From Candidatus Bathyarchaeota archaeon (GTDB taxonomy: Archaea; Thermoproteota; Bathyarchaeia; JAPDIZ01): DNA of 64,000 nucleotides. A program made the position numbers and the translations under genes. The stretch spans positions 186,001 through 250,000 of the forward strand of contig JAPDIZ010000002.1 in the NCBI GenBank assembly GCA_029259355.1, given 5' to 3'. The notes under the pieces are model-generated. The model was not told where the DNA came from and made no database searches. It saw only the letters and a list, made by a program, of their open reading frames with translations. Shown here piece after piece: positions 42,127-51,267 of this stretch (position 1 is its first letter; each line of letters opens with the position of its first letter).

Positions 42127-43224
42127 TTGGGAGTCTTCGACCAGTCGCATGGGGGCAACGTCTGGCTAGCTTCTCGCCAACTCGGAGTCTCTGCTGACTC
42201 GATAATCGACTTCAGCTCCAGCATAAACCCGCTAGCTCCTCCTCAGCGGGTAATAGCAGCTATCGAGAAAGCGCTGAGGTGGGTACACCTCTACCCCGAC
42301 GACGGTTGCTTGGAGCTCGCTCAGCGCATAGCGGAAGAGACTGGCTTGGGCAGGGATTGCGTAGTCGTTGGAAACGGCTCCGTAGAGCTTATCTGGGCAT
42401 CTGCTTCTGCGCTACTGCGACGGGAAAATCGCGTACTCATTCCTCAACCAACTTTTGCGGAGTATGAGAGAGCTTGCGCATCGGCTGGAGCACGTATCGA
42501 AAACCTCTTGATTGATCCGTGGCGATACTCCGAGGAGGTTGTGGAGAAGCTTCTCGAGTCGCTTGATGTGGACGTGGATGCCCTCTACCTCTGCAACCCA
42601 AACAACCCAACAGGTGATTTGCTCAGTCCAAAGAGGATTTTGGAGCTCGCTGAAGAGGCGCAAGCTAAGAAAGCGCTTCTATTTGTGGACGAGGCTTTCT
42701 GCGAGTTCGACGTTGACTACCCCAAGAACTCGGTTGCTCAGCTCGTTGAATCCCTCGAAAACCTCGTGGTGTTTAGAAGCTTCACCAAGTTCTACGGGCT
42801 AGCTGGGCTAAGGGTTGGCTACGCCCTAGCCTCCAAAGAAGTAGCTAAGCGAATAGCTAGCGCAAAACCTCCTTGGTCGGTCAACACCCTTGCTCAAGAA
42901 GCAGCAAAGGAGGCTCTTGGAGATAGGGAGTTTGGGGAGCGATCTAGGCGATTCCTTGAGCGAGAGCGCGAGTGGCTTCTCCAACAGCTCAAACGGTTTG
43001 AGCCACTTAGGCCCAAGCCTTCCGCAGCCAACTTCTTGCTGTTCGAAGTAGGGGGCATGACTTCAACTGAGTTGGCGGAGAAGCTGCTTCTCAGAAGGGT
43101 CTTGGTTAGGGATTGCCAAAGCTTTCGAGGATTGGGCAAGCGCTTCATCAGGGTGTCGGTCAAGCTGAGGGAGCACAACGAAGCGCTTCTGAAGGCGCTG
43201 GAGGAAGCTCTCCATGACGACTAA
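42127..43224 (+). CDS. cobD: L-threonine-O-3-phosphate decarboxylase
   Basis: PLP enzyme making (R)-1-amino-2-propanol phosphate, the linker of the cobalamin nucleotide loop. 365 aa of the HisC-like aminotransferase fold. The opening HGGNVWLASRQL followed by IDFSSSINPLAPP is the CobD hallmark; CNPNNPTGD and the PLP lysine in SFTKFYGLAGLRVGY (about residue 220) follow. TTG start. Overlaps cobQ by 11 nt. It sits with cbiB, which uses its product. Confidence 0.93.
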   Translation: MGVFDQSHGGNVWLASRQLGVSADSIIDFSSSINPLAPPQRVIAAIEKALRWVHLYPDDGCLELAQRIAEETGLGRDCVVVGNGSVELIWASASALLRRENRVLIPQPTFAEYERACASAGARIENLLIDPWRYSEEVVEKLLESLDVDVDALYLCNPNNPTGDLLSPKRILELAEEAQAKKALLFVDEAFCEFDVDYPKNSVAQLVESLENLVVFRSFTKFYGLAGLRVGYALASKEVAKRIASAKPPWSVNTLAQEAAKEALGDREFGERSRRFLEREREWLLQQLKRFEPLRPKPSAANFLLFEVGGMTSTELAEKLLLRRVLVRDCQSFRGLGKRFIRVSVKLREHNEALLKALEEALHDD

Positions 43225-44734
43225 AGCACTCATGATTCAGGGAACAGCCAGCCACGTCGGCAAGTCCCTCATAGTCGCTGCATTGTGCAGGATGCTCGCT
43301 CAGAGAGGGCTTAGGGTGGCGCCGTTTAAGGCGCAGAACATGTCGCTGAACTCCTACGCAACACCCGATGGGCGCGAAATAGCGAGAGCTCAAGCGCTTC
43401 AAGCCCTGGCCGCTGGTGTTGAGCCAGAGGCGGAGATGAACCCCATTCTGCTTAAGCCAAAGGGAGGTGCGTTGTCTCAAGTCGTTTTGCTGGGAAGGCC
43501 CTACGCCGACTTGTCGGCTCGAGAATACTACAGCAGCTTTGCGCCGAAAACTGGGTGGTCGGTGGTTAAGGAGGCGCTTGAGAGGCTCATGAAGAGGTAC
43601 GATGTCGTGATTATCGAGGGCGCTGGCAGCCCAGCTGAGATAAACCTACACAAGTGGGAGATTGCCAACATGAGGGTAGCTGAGTACGCAAAGGCGCCTG
43701 TGGTGCTGGTTGCGGACATCGACCGAGGAGGCGCTTTCGCCAGCATAGTTGGAACCATGAGATTGCTTAAGCCAAGGCATAGGAAGCTTGTCGCTGGATA
43801 CCTCCTCAACAAGTTTCGAGGAGATTTGGAGATTCTGCGCCCAGCGATGGACGCCGTGGAGAGGTATACGGGCAAGCGCTTCTTCGGGGTAATTCCCTAC
43901 GTCGAGGGGTTGTTTCTCCCAGCAGAAGACTCTGTTTCGCTTGAGGAGCCCACATCAGCTCCTGGAGAAGTGGATGTGGCTGTGGTTAGGCTTCCCAAGA
44001 TATCCAACTTCACCGACTTCGACCCACTAGGCTTGGTCGAAGATGTTTCAGTTAGGTTTGTGCGCAGCCCCAGCGAGCTGGGGTGCCCAGACTTGGTTAT
44101 TCTACCCGGAACCAAGAACACTGTCCAAGACCTTCGTTGGCTTTGGGAAAGCGGATTTGCCAAAGAGCTCATCGAAATAGCCCACAGCGGCACCTGCCTC
44201 ATCGGGATCTGCGGAGGCTACCAAATGATTGGCCACAAAGTTGTTGACGAAACAGGAGTTGAGGGAGGGACCCCTTGCTCGCTAGAGGGTTTGGGGCTTT
44301 TGGATGCGGAGACGCGGTTTTCCGAGTACTCAAAGATTACCCGAAGAGTTTGGGCTGAGGTGGTTGCTAACCACCCCATGACGTCTATGGCGCTAGGCGA
44401 GGTGATAAGCGGGTACGAGATCCACATGGGCAAGACCTTCGTTGGCGCTGAAGCCGAGCCTCTCCTAAAGCTCGTTGGGCAGAACAGGCTCGATGGAGCA
44501 GTTAGCAAAGAGCTCAACGTCTTAGGCACATACCTCCACGGGCTATTCGACGACCCTCCGCTCAGGAACTCGGTGCTCAGCTACATCGCTTTTAAGAAGA
44601 AGAGAGCGCTTCGTGCATCAAGCCTTGAAAGCGTGCGGAGTGCTTGGCTTTCGAGCTTAGACCGCTTCTGCAGAGTGTTCGTCGAAAGCGTAGATATCCA
44701 AGAGCTCCTCCGCCTTGTGGGGATAGAGAGTTGA
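43214..44734 (+). CDS. cobQ: Cobyric acid synthase
   Basis: Amidates the corrin side chains (adenosylcobyrinic diamide to cobyric acid). 506 aa with an N-terminal ATPase half (IQGTASHVGKSLIVAALCR, FKAQNMSLNSYATPDGREIARAQA) and a C-terminal class I glutamine amidotransferase half with nucleophile Cys in GICGGYQMIG (about residue 333) and a histidine in LHGLFDDP. In a salvage-only organism it could re-amidate imported or CbiZ-cleaved corrinoids; CbiZ yields cobyric acid, so the two act near the same point. ATG start; overlaps both neighbours. Confidence 0.95.
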   Translation: MTTKALMIQGTASHVGKSLIVAALCRMLAQRGLRVAPFKAQNMSLNSYATPDGREIARAQALQALAAGVEPEAEMNPILLKPKGGALSQVVLLGRPYADLSAREYYSSFAPKTGWSVVKEALERLMKRYDVVIIEGAGSPAEINLHKWEIANMRVAEYAKAPVVLVADIDRGGAFASIVGTMRLLKPRHRKLVAGYLLNKFRGDLEILRPAMDAVERYTGKRFFGVIPYVEGLFLPAEDSVSLEEPTSAPGEVDVAVVRLPKISNFTDFDPLGLVEDVSVRFVRSPSELGCPDLVILPGTKNTVQDLRWLWESGFAKELIEIAHSGTCLIGICGGYQMIGHKVVDETGVEGGTPCSLEGLGLLDAETRFSEYSKITRRVWAEVVANHPMTSMALGEVISGYEIHMGKTFVGAEAEPLLKLVGQNRLDGAVSKELNVLGTYLHGLFDDPPLRNSVLSYIAFKKKRALRASSLESVRSAWLSSLDRFCRVFVESVDIQELLRLVGIES

Positions 44735-45753
44735 TCGAGTTTGAGGAATACCTCTTGTTTGCTGTCCTCCCCATAGCCGCATATGCGCTAGATGCGTTGC
44801 TCGGAGAACCTCCGAGGCTTGTCCATCCTACGGTGGCTATGGGGAAGCTTTGCGAGGTCTTTAAGCGAGTACTTAAGCGCAGGAGAGGGGTCTTGGCTAA
44901 AGCGCTTGGCGCCGCTTTGTGGCTTATGGTAGTTTCGTCTTCTTGCGTAGCTGCCTATGCGCTGATGTGGGCTGCCAAGGAATTAGTTGGGTGGGTAGGG
45001 CTAGTCCTCGCCGCGGTTTACCTGCTGAAGTGTAGCTTTGCAGTTAGGGACATGGAGGAGCACATATTGCCAGTTGCTCACGCTCTTCGAAGCGGAAACC
45101 TCTCCCTAGCTAGGAAGTTGGTGGCTAAGGCGGTTAGACGCCCAGTGGATTCGCTGGATGAGGAGCTTGTTGCTTCAGCAGCCATCGAAACGACTGCCGA
45201 GGGCTTTGTAGACGGCTTCGCCTCTCCGCTGTTCTACTACCCCTTGCTTGGGGTACTGGGCGCGTTAGCCTACAGAGCAGTAAACACTCTAGACTCGGAG
45301 GTTGGGTATAGGAATGAGCTTTACCGCGACGTTGGGTGGTTCTCAGCAAAAGCCGACACCGTAGCGAACTACTTGCCTGCGAGAATCGCTTCGCTGCACC
45401 TAATCATAGCTGGGTGGTTACTGGGCTGCGACTGGAGGAGAGGGCTGAGGGCGCTGCGCGAGTTCAGGAGAGAAACCGAAAGCGTCAACGCGGGATGGCC
45501 TATGTCGGTTATGGCGGGTTTGCTGGGGGTAAGGCTCGAGAAACGCGGCCACTACCAGCTTGGTTGGAGGCTAAGCGCCATAACCCCAGACCATGTGGAA
45601 AAGGCTCTGAAGGTGTTTAGGCTTGCTTCTCTGCTTTGGCTGGCTTCGGTAGCTGCGGCTTCCCTCGCTCTATCACATGTAGCTGGTCAGCAGATCGCCT
45701 TCGGGATTGCCCACGTTTTTCCAAAACTCGTTAATAGCGCAGCAGCTCCGTAG
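44731..45753 (+). CDS. cbiB: Adenosylcobinamide-phosphate synthase
   Basis: Membrane enzyme that attaches aminopropanol phosphate to cobyric acid. 340 aa with several hydrophobic helices. Conserved: YALDALLGEPPRLVHPTVAMG near the N-terminus, RPVDSLDEELVASAAIETTAEGFVDGFASPLFYY, AYRAVNTLDSEVGYRNELYRDVGWFSAK and ESVNAGWPMSVMAGLLGVRLEKRGHYQLG. The TTG at 44731 overlaps the cobQ stop (TTGA) and follows GGGGAT; the longer frame reaching back to 44644 is inside cobQ and not needed. Confidence 0.94.
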   Translation: MIEFEEYLLFAVLPIAAYALDALLGEPPRLVHPTVAMGKLCEVFKRVLKRRRGVLAKALGAALWLMVVSSSCVAAYALMWAAKELVGWVGLVLAAVYLLKCSFAVRDMEEHILPVAHALRSGNLSLARKLVAKAVRRPVDSLDEELVASAAIETTAEGFVDGFASPLFYYPLLGVLGALAYRAVNTLDSEVGYRNELYRDVGWFSAKADTVANYLPARIASLHLIIAGWLLGCDWRRGLRALREFRRETESVNAGWPMSVMAGLLGVRLEKRGHYQLGWRLSAITPDHVEKALKVFRLASLLWLASVAAASLALSHVAGQQIAFGIAHVFPKLVNSAAAP

Positions 45754-45772
45754 TGTTCAGGAGGTGTTTGCC

Positions 45773-46189
45773 TTGGCTAAGCGAGTCCTCATCGTTGACA
45801 GTGAGAGGTGTGTCGGCTGTCAGCTCTGCATGTATGCTTGTGCGAGGAGGTGGGGGGAGGGAGGCATCGCGAAGTCGATGATCTACATCAGGTCTCTCGG
45901 AGGCATAGAGAGGGGGTTTGCGGTCATCATATGCAGAGCGTGCGAAGACCCACCCTGTGCAAGGGTTTGCCCGGTAGATGCCATATCCAGGAGAGAAGGA
46001 GGCGGCGTATCTATAGATCCTCACAAGTGCATTGGGTGTGGGCTCTGCATCGAAACCTGTCCCTTTGGGGCCATTATATGGGATGAGGAATCCAGCAAGG
46101 CGAGAGTCTGCAACTACTGTGGGTACTGCGTGCGGTACTGCCCACACGGTGTTCTGAGGTTTGTTGAGGTTGAGGAGGTGGTTACTTGA
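45773..46189 (+). CDS. Four-cluster ferredoxin subunit
   Basis: A 138-residue electron-transfer protein with sixteen Cys arranged for four [4Fe-4S] clusters: CVGCQLCMYAC, CRACEDPPCARVCP, CIGCGLCIETCP and CNYCGYCVRYCP, as in HycB/DmsB-type subunits. TTG start, GGAGG 8 nt upstream. It ends inside the start of the aldehyde oxidoreductase gene (4 nt overlap), so it is very likely that enzyme's electron partner. Its place between cbiB and cbiZ is unusual. Confidence 0.9.
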   Translation: MAKRVLIVDSERCVGCQLCMYACARRWGEGGIAKSMIYIRSLGGIERGFAVIICRACEDPPCARVCPVDAISRREGGGVSIDPHKCIGCGLCIETCPFGAIIWDEESSKARVCNYCGYCVRYCPHGVLRFVEVEEVVT

Positions 46190-47940
46190 ACCCTGGAGAC
46201 CCTTTGCCGAGGGTGCTCTATATAGACTTGGAGAAGAAGAGGAGTTGGGTTGAGGAGAGGAAGGACCTTTTCGAAAAATACCTCGGTGGAGCGGGAGTTG
46301 CTATACATCTTCTTGAGGAGGAGTGCCCGAAGGGTGTAGACCCCCTCGATCCTCAAAACCCCATAGTATTCGCAGTAGGCCCACTCGTGGGCTTGTTTCC
46401 TTATGCATCCAAGACCGTCGCTATGTTCAAGTCTCCGCTTACGGGGAACTTAGGAGAGAGTCACGCAGGCGGTAGAAGCGCTACGAGCATACGCTTAGCT
46501 GGCTACGGAGCCATCGTGATAAGGGGAGGAAGCGAGCGCCCAGTCTACGTAGCCATCCACGGTGACAAGGTGTTTTTCAGAGATGCTTCCGCTTTGTGGG
46601 GCATGAGGAGCGCCTACGCAGTCGGTAGGGTGATAAGGGAGAGGGAGCCGGGAGCAGGCGTAAGGGCCATCATTAGGATTGGTAGAGCTGGGGAGAAGCT
46701 GGTTAGGTACGCTTGCGCGATAACCGAGACCTATAGGCACTTCGGAAGACTTGGCCTCGGAGCCGTGTTCGGGTGCAAGAAGCTGAAGGCGATCGTGGTT
46801 TCCGGGAAGAGGTCTTTGCCCGTCAGCAACCCAAAGAAATACAGAGAGGTGTATGACGAGATCTTCGAGCTAGGGGTTAGGTCTGAGCTCATGAAGAAGT
46901 ACCACGACCTAGGCACAGCAGCAAATGTGCTTCCGCTAAACGAAATGAAGGCGCTTCCTACTCGAAACCTGAGCAGTTCGTCGTTCGAGAAGGCCGAAGC
47001 CCTTTCTGGAGAGGAGCTTGCGCGGAACTTCTTGGGTAGGAGGGTGGCGTGCACCCATTGCCCAACGGGCTGCATACACCTCGCTGCGCTTAGAGAGCCC
47101 TACCCCGACGAGCCCTACTTCTACAAAACTGTGATGATTACCTACGACTACGAGCCCATCTACGCCTTAGGCACTATGCTGGGGATGGAGGACGCTAGGG
47201 GCTTTTTGAAGCTGATGGACATAGTCGAGGACATAGGGCTAGACGCTATGAGCACGGGCGTCGTGCTCGCATGGGTAACCGAAGCTCTGCAAAGGGGGTT
47301 GATCACTCTAGAAGATACGGCGGGAATCGAGCTTAGGTGGGGAGACTACGAGTCATACATCAAGGCAGTGGAGGCCATTGTGTCGCAGCCAAACCACTTC
47401 TTCGAGGCATTAGCCAAAGGCGTCGACTATGCCAGCAGCCACTACGGTGGGGAGGAGTTTGCGCTAGCTTTTGGCGGAAACGAAATGCCTGGCTACCACA
47501 CGGGGCCAGCGTGCTACATAGGGTACCTAACGGGTGCTAGGCACAGCCACCTGGACTCAGCTGGCTACAGCTTCGACGAAAAAACCAAGGAGTTTTCGCC
47601 TGAGGAAGCGGGCAGAGCTTTGGCTAGGGAGGAGAGCTGGAGGCAGATTCTCTCAAGCCTCGTCGTATGCTTCTTTGCCCGAGGGGTATACAGGCCAGCG
47701 CTCGTCTCGAAAGCTCTTAACGCAGCTGGCTTCGAGCTATCGGAGGAGGAGCTTCAGAAGCTCGGCGTGGAGATCTTGCGCAAAAAGCATGCGTTTAAGC
47801 GAAGAGAGGGCTACGACCCAGCTAAGCTGAGAATTCCCAAGAGGATCACCGAGGTGGAGGCTCCCCACGGCGTGATCACCGAGGAGTTTGTGAGGAAGGG
47901 GGTTGAGGCCTACTTCGAGGAGCTTGGACTCGATGTGTAG
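46186..47940 (+). CDS. Aldehyde:ferredoxin oxidoreductase family protein
   Basis: Tungsten/molybdenum bis-pterin enzyme of the AOR family, 584 aa, oxidising aldehydes (or reducing acids) with ferredoxin. N-terminal pterin-binding domain: EKYLGGAGVAIHLLEEE, ASKTVAMFKSPLTGNLGESHAGG. The cluster motif CTHCPTGC (about 289-296) and the later single Cys in SLVVCFFARG are present. Substrate unknown. The gene overlaps the four-cluster ferredoxin gene and precedes cbiZ with an 8-nt overlap, inside an otherwise purely corrinoid operon. MoaA at 22.6-23.5 kb would supply pterin. Confidence 0.92.
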   Translation: MNPGDPLPRVLYIDLEKKRSWVEERKDLFEKYLGGAGVAIHLLEEECPKGVDPLDPQNPIVFAVGPLVGLFPYASKTVAMFKSPLTGNLGESHAGGRSATSIRLAGYGAIVIRGGSERPVYVAIHGDKVFFRDASALWGMRSAYAVGRVIREREPGAGVRAIIRIGRAGEKLVRYACAITETYRHFGRLGLGAVFGCKKLKAIVVSGKRSLPVSNPKKYREVYDEIFELGVRSELMKKYHDLGTAANVLPLNEMKALPTRNLSSSSFEKAEALSGEELARNFLGRRVACTHCPTGCIHLAALREPYPDEPYFYKTVMITYDYEPIYALGTMLGMEDARGFLKLMDIVEDIGLDAMSTGVVLAWVTEALQRGLITLEDTAGIELRWGDYESYIKAVEAIVSQPNHFFEALAKGVDYASSHYGGEEFALAFGGNEMPGYHTGPACYIGYLTGARHSHLDSAGYSFDEKTKEFSPEEAGRALAREESWRQILSSLVVCFFARGVYRPALVSKALNAAGFELSEEELQKLGVEILRKKHAFKRREGYDPAKLRIPKRITEVEAPHGVITEEFVRKGVEAYFEELGLDV

Positions 47941-48604
47941 AAACTCTATTCCACACAGAGGGACTTCCATAGAGGGCGTGTGGGTAAGCATACGAGAAGA
48001 GTTTGCCGCTGTGTTTTCGCGTAAGCCGCTGAGAACTCTTAGCTCAGCTGTCTACAACGGTGGGTTGAGGAGAACCACCGCCCTCATCAACTTCTATGTG
48101 GATAAGGAGTTTGACCATCCGAGGCCTTGGGAGTATGTCTCCCAACAGCTGCAAATGTATGGGCTTCCGCAAGATGCGGCGGCTTTCTTAACAGCAGTTT
48201 CTCCGAGAGAAGCTGTAGTTGAGGAAGAGGAGGTTGATGGGATTAGAGCGCTAGCCCTCGTCACCGCTGGAACGTCTAACGTGGCGACAGCTGGAGACGA
48301 TGTAACTTTTGAGAGCTGGGGAACTATAAATGCTCTCGTAGTGGTTGATGCTAGGCTAACGCTGTCAGCGATGGTCAACGCAGTTCAAACAGCTACTGAG
48401 GCGAAGTGCGCTGCTCTTAGGAGTTGTGGGGTTAGGAGCCCCTATTCGAGAGACTACGCAACAGGCACCACCACAGATGCGCTGTGCATTGCGTGCACAC
48501 AGAGGGGGAGGACGGGGAGATACGCTGGAACAGCCACCGCAATTGGCTACTGCATCGCTAAGGTTGTGAGGAGAGCTGTTGAGAGAGCTTTGTGTGGAGG
48601 ATGA
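47933..48604 (+). CDS. cbiZ: Adenosylcobinamide amidohydrolase
   Basis: Removes the aminopropanol side chain from adenosylcobinamide to give adenosylcobyric acid, the archaeal cobinamide-salvage step. About 223 aa. Family features: RTLSSAVYNGGLRRTTALINFYV, FLTAVSPREAVVEEEEVDGIRALALVTAGTSNVATAGDD, and GTTTDALCIACTQRGRTGRYAGTATAIG. The ATG at 47933 overlaps the oxidoreductase stop and follows GGAGC; GTG at 47978 is a plausible later start. The short spacing to cobS supports one operon. Confidence 0.9.
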   Translation: MCRNSIPHRGTSIEGVWVSIREEFAAVFSRKPLRTLSSAVYNGGLRRTTALINFYVDKEFDHPRPWEYVSQQLQMYGLPQDAAAFLTAVSPREAVVEEEEVDGIRALALVTAGTSNVATAGDDVTFESWGTINALVVVDARLTLSAMVNAVQTATEAKCAALRSCGVRSPYSRDYATGTTTDALCIACTQRGRTGRYAGTATAIGYCIAKVVRRAVERALCGG

Positions 48605-48608
48605 GGCT

Positions 48609-49373
48609 TTGGGTGAGTTTTTGAAGGGAGTGAAGAGTGTTGTACACCTCTTCACGGTTTTTCCCATAAGCGCAGACTGGGACGTGGCTGAGGAAGCTGG
48701 AAAACACTGCTACCTACTCCCCCTCTTGGGAGCGCTGCTCGGCGCAACAGCGGCAGCGATCGCTTACCCTATTTCGCTGATCCCATCTCTTCGGTGGTTT
48801 GCCGGCTACCTCGCCATCGGGTTTCTGGTAGTTGCAAGCGGTGCTCTGCACGTAGACGGACTCATGGACTTTGGAGACGGCGTCCTCTGCACAGGTCCTA
48901 GGGAGAAGAGAATTGAAGCCATGAAGGATGAGAGCGTGGGGGCGGGGGGAGCTATACTGGGTTTTGCAGTCTTTGCAGCATCTGCTTCTGCAGTCTCCCA
49001 GATAGCCATGGAGGAGCTGCTGCCAGGTGTTGTGCTTGCTGAGGCTTTAGCTAAACTTTGGATGGGGGTAGGCGCTTTGGTGGGTAGATCAGCGCACCCT
49101 GGCTTTGGCTTAAGCTTCATCGAGGGGGCTAGGAGGGGATGGAGATGGGCGAAGCTGCTGCTATTGCTCATCTTTTCAGCTGCGATAGCTTTTCTCGTCG
49201 GTCTTCAGTGGTTGTTTGAGGTTTGGATCGCCTCTTCTCTAACCTTCCTAGCGGTTTTCCTTCTCGCGCACAAATTGTTCGGCGGGTTAACTGGAGATGT
49301 TTTTGGGGCTATAAACGAGCTCTGTAGGCTAGCTGTACTTTTAGCGGTGGTTGCGCGATGCGGAATTGCTTAA
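48609..49373 (+). CDS. cobS: Cobalamin-5-phosphate synthase
   Basis: Membrane enzyme joining adenosyl-GDP-cobinamide with alpha-ribazole (phosphate). 254 aa and about six hydrophobic helices. The catalytic signature is VASGALHVDGLMDFGDGVL, normally HLDGLADTADGL, followed by KRIEAMKDESVGAGGAILGF. TTG at 48609 lies 8 nt after GGAGG; GTG at 48594 would overlap cbiZ. The 3' end overlaps cobY by 16 nt. Confidence 0.94.
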   Translation: MGEFLKGVKSVVHLFTVFPISADWDVAEEAGKHCYLLPLLGALLGATAAAIAYPISLIPSLRWFAGYLAIGFLVVASGALHVDGLMDFGDGVLCTGPREKRIEAMKDESVGAGGAILGFAVFAASASAVSQIAMEELLPGVVLAEALAKLWMGVGALVGRSAHPGFGLSFIEGARRGWRWAKLLLLLIFSAAIAFLVGLQWLFEVWIASSLTFLAVFLLAHKLFGGLTGDVFGAINELCRLAVLLAVVARCGIA

Positions 49374-49999
49374 CTGCAGTGGTGATGGCGGGGGGTAGGG
49401 GCTCTAGGCTGAGGGGGCTAGTGGAGAAGCCTCTAGTTTGGCTGTGTGGAAAGCCCTTGATAGACTACGTGTTAGACGCTCTAGCCAGCTCATCTCTTGT
49501 GGGCGAAGTATTCGTCGCTGTCTCGAAGCACACCCCCTTAACTAGGGACTACGTGGAGAGGATGAGGGGGCTGCGGGCTGTCGAGACCCCTGCCAAGGGT
49601 TTCGTCCTTGATTACCAATTCGCATTAGAGAGGCTAGGCCTAGATAGCGCGCTCGTAGTCTCGTCCGACCTACCGCTGCTAAGGTCGAAAACCATCGACA
49701 GGCTGTCCGAAGTCTTTCTTAGCCGGGGGGTTGAGCTGGTTTGGGCTGCTGTTAAAGCCAGCGACTTGAGAAAGCTTGGGCTGAGGCCGAGGGAGGTCTT
49801 GGTAGAGGAAAGCGTTGAGCTCGCCCCCATAGGGCTTCTAGCTGTAGATAGCGTGTGTGTCCGAAAAGCCCATCTCTCGCAGAAAGCATACCCCCTTAAG
49901 GAGCCTCTGGAGGGCCTCAACGTAAACGATATGAGGAGTTGGGAGAAGGCGTTTGAGGCGGTGCAGAGAGGTTGGTTGGGAGAAAAACCCTCTCTCTAG
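49358..49999 (+). CDS. cobY: Adenosylcobinamide-phosphate guanylyltransferase
   Basis: Archaeal replacement of CobU: transfers GMP to adenosylcobinamide phosphate. 213 aa with a nucleotidyltransferase core: VVMAGGRGSRLRGLVEKPLVWLCGKPL, VVSSDLPLL (metal Asp) and the late GLLAVDS strand plus NVNDMRSWEKA. No kinase domain, as expected. ATG start inside the cobS 3' end; overlaps the transglutaminase gene by 28 nt. Completes the nucleotide-loop pathway with cobD, cbiB and cobS; cobT is not in the window. Confidence 0.93.
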   Translation: MRNCLTAVVMAGGRGSRLRGLVEKPLVWLCGKPLIDYVLDALASSSLVGEVFVAVSKHTPLTRDYVERMRGLRAVETPAKGFVLDYQFALERLGLDSALVVSSDLPLLRSKTIDRLSEVFLSRGVELVWAAVKASDLRKLGLRPREVLVEESVELAPIGLLAVDSVCVRKAHLSQKAYPLKEPLEGLNVNDMRSWEKAFEAVQRGWLGEKPSL

Positions 50000-51213
50000 C
50001 CATAGCTGTTGTAATTCTGCTCTCGGTTTTGCCAAGCGCTTTTGCTCTAAGCGAGGAGTGGTGGGTTTCGTATAGAGTTGTGGAGGAGGTTGTGCTCAAG
50101 AACGCTGGGGCTTCGCCCTATCCCTTAAGCGAGAGCGACAGGCGGATAAGGATATTCCCTTCTGAGGATAGGCAGAGGGTAGTTTCCTACGAAGCTGAGG
50201 TTGAGGTCAATGGACAGGAGGTGGCGGTCTCTAGCTTTCTGGAGAAAGACGTGAATGGCAACAACTTCTTGGAAGCTGACCTCCCTCCCATGCTCAGCTC
50301 AGGGAGCTGCCTTAGGATCAGACTTGTGCAGGTTGTTGAGGTCTATGTGGGGAGTCTATCGAGCAAGCTCACCCCCCAGCTTTTGGTCAAAAACAGCGGA
50401 AGCCTCAGCGACATCCCAGACCAGCTCAGAGAAGAGTTCTGCTTATCTAGTGGGGCGTGGGACCTTAACTCCTCCAAGATGCAGCACATATCCTCCATCG
50501 CAAAGAAGCTGGCTGGCGAAGACCAGAACGTTTTGAGCGTTGTGCTCAAGTTTGTGGAGTGGATAGGTGAGCACGTTCAATACCCTAGCGAGCCCAGTGG
50601 GCCTAGGTATCCATACGAGACCTATCCAGCTGAGGCAGCTGAGCAGCAGGGGTATGGAGTTGGAGATTGTGACGACCAAGCAAGCTTATTTATAGCTATG
50701 TGCCGGTCGGTCGGAATACCCGCATACCTCGAAGTGGGGTGCGTATACTTTCCCCAAGCCCAGCCAAAGGTGGTTTCGCTGTTGAACGAGAAGGTGATCT
50801 TTGAGCTTAGGCAGATTAGGTGGCATGGGTGGGCTATGGCCTACGTCCCGCCTTGGGGGTGGCTCCCCATAGACCTCACCATCGGCTTTAGCAAAACAGG
50901 CAATCCCCTAGACGCGGTGAGGAAGTCTGCCTACTTATCCCCCTCTACGGTCGTTTCGGAGGATGTCGTAGCCTCAGACTACGTAGCCGAATGGAGGAGT
51001 TTTGAGGAAAGCGTTTTGGAGTATGGCATAAAGCTCAGCCAAGTCGATGAGATGGAGGTCGTCGGATACTTCACCAAGCAGGTCAACTGGCCCGTGGTCT
51101 ACGCGGCGATAGCTTGCTTAGCCGCATACGTCGCAGCTCTTGCGTGGCTCTACACCAAAGTTAGGAAGAGATCTGCAATGCTTAGCAAAGGAAAAACAAG
51201 CTTTATTAGGTAG
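49972..51213 (+). CDS. Secreted/membrane-anchored transglutaminase-like protein
   Basis: 413 aa. An N-terminal signal segment (about 6-26, ending SAFALS), a beta-rich ectodomain, then a transglutaminase/protease-like core with Cys in GVGDCDDQASLFIAMCRSVGIP (about 232), His in WHGWAMAYVP (about 284) and Asp in WLPIDLTIG (about 300). A C-terminal helix (about 372-394) anchors it, leaving a basic cytoplasmic tail. Role unknown: crosslinking or processing of surface proteins. Although it overlaps cobY, its link to corrinoids is unclear; it may simply be cotranscribed. Confidence 0.83.
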   Translation: MVGRKTLSLAIAVVILLSVLPSAFALSEEWWVSYRVVEEVVLKNAGASPYPLSESDRRIRIFPSEDRQRVVSYEAEVEVNGQEVAVSSFLEKDVNGNNFLEADLPPMLSSGSCLRIRLVQVVEVYVGSLSSKLTPQLLVKNSGSLSDIPDQLREEFCLSSGAWDLNSSKMQHISSIAKKLAGEDQNVLSVVLKFVEWIGEHVQYPSEPSGPRYPYETYPAEAAEQQGYGVGDCDDQASLFIAMCRSVGIPAYLEVGCVYFPQAQPKVVSLLNEKVIFELRQIRWHGWAMAYVPPWGWLPIDLTIGFSKTGNPLDAVRKSAYLSPSTVVSEDVVASDYVAEWRSFEESVLEYGIKLSQVDEMEVVGYFTKQVNWPVVYAAIACLAAYVAALAWLYTKVRKRSAMLSKGKTSFIR

Positions 51214-51267
51214 AAATACTCCACTGAGCTCTGCTCAGCTCAGAGGTGAACGATTTGGCAGGCGATC

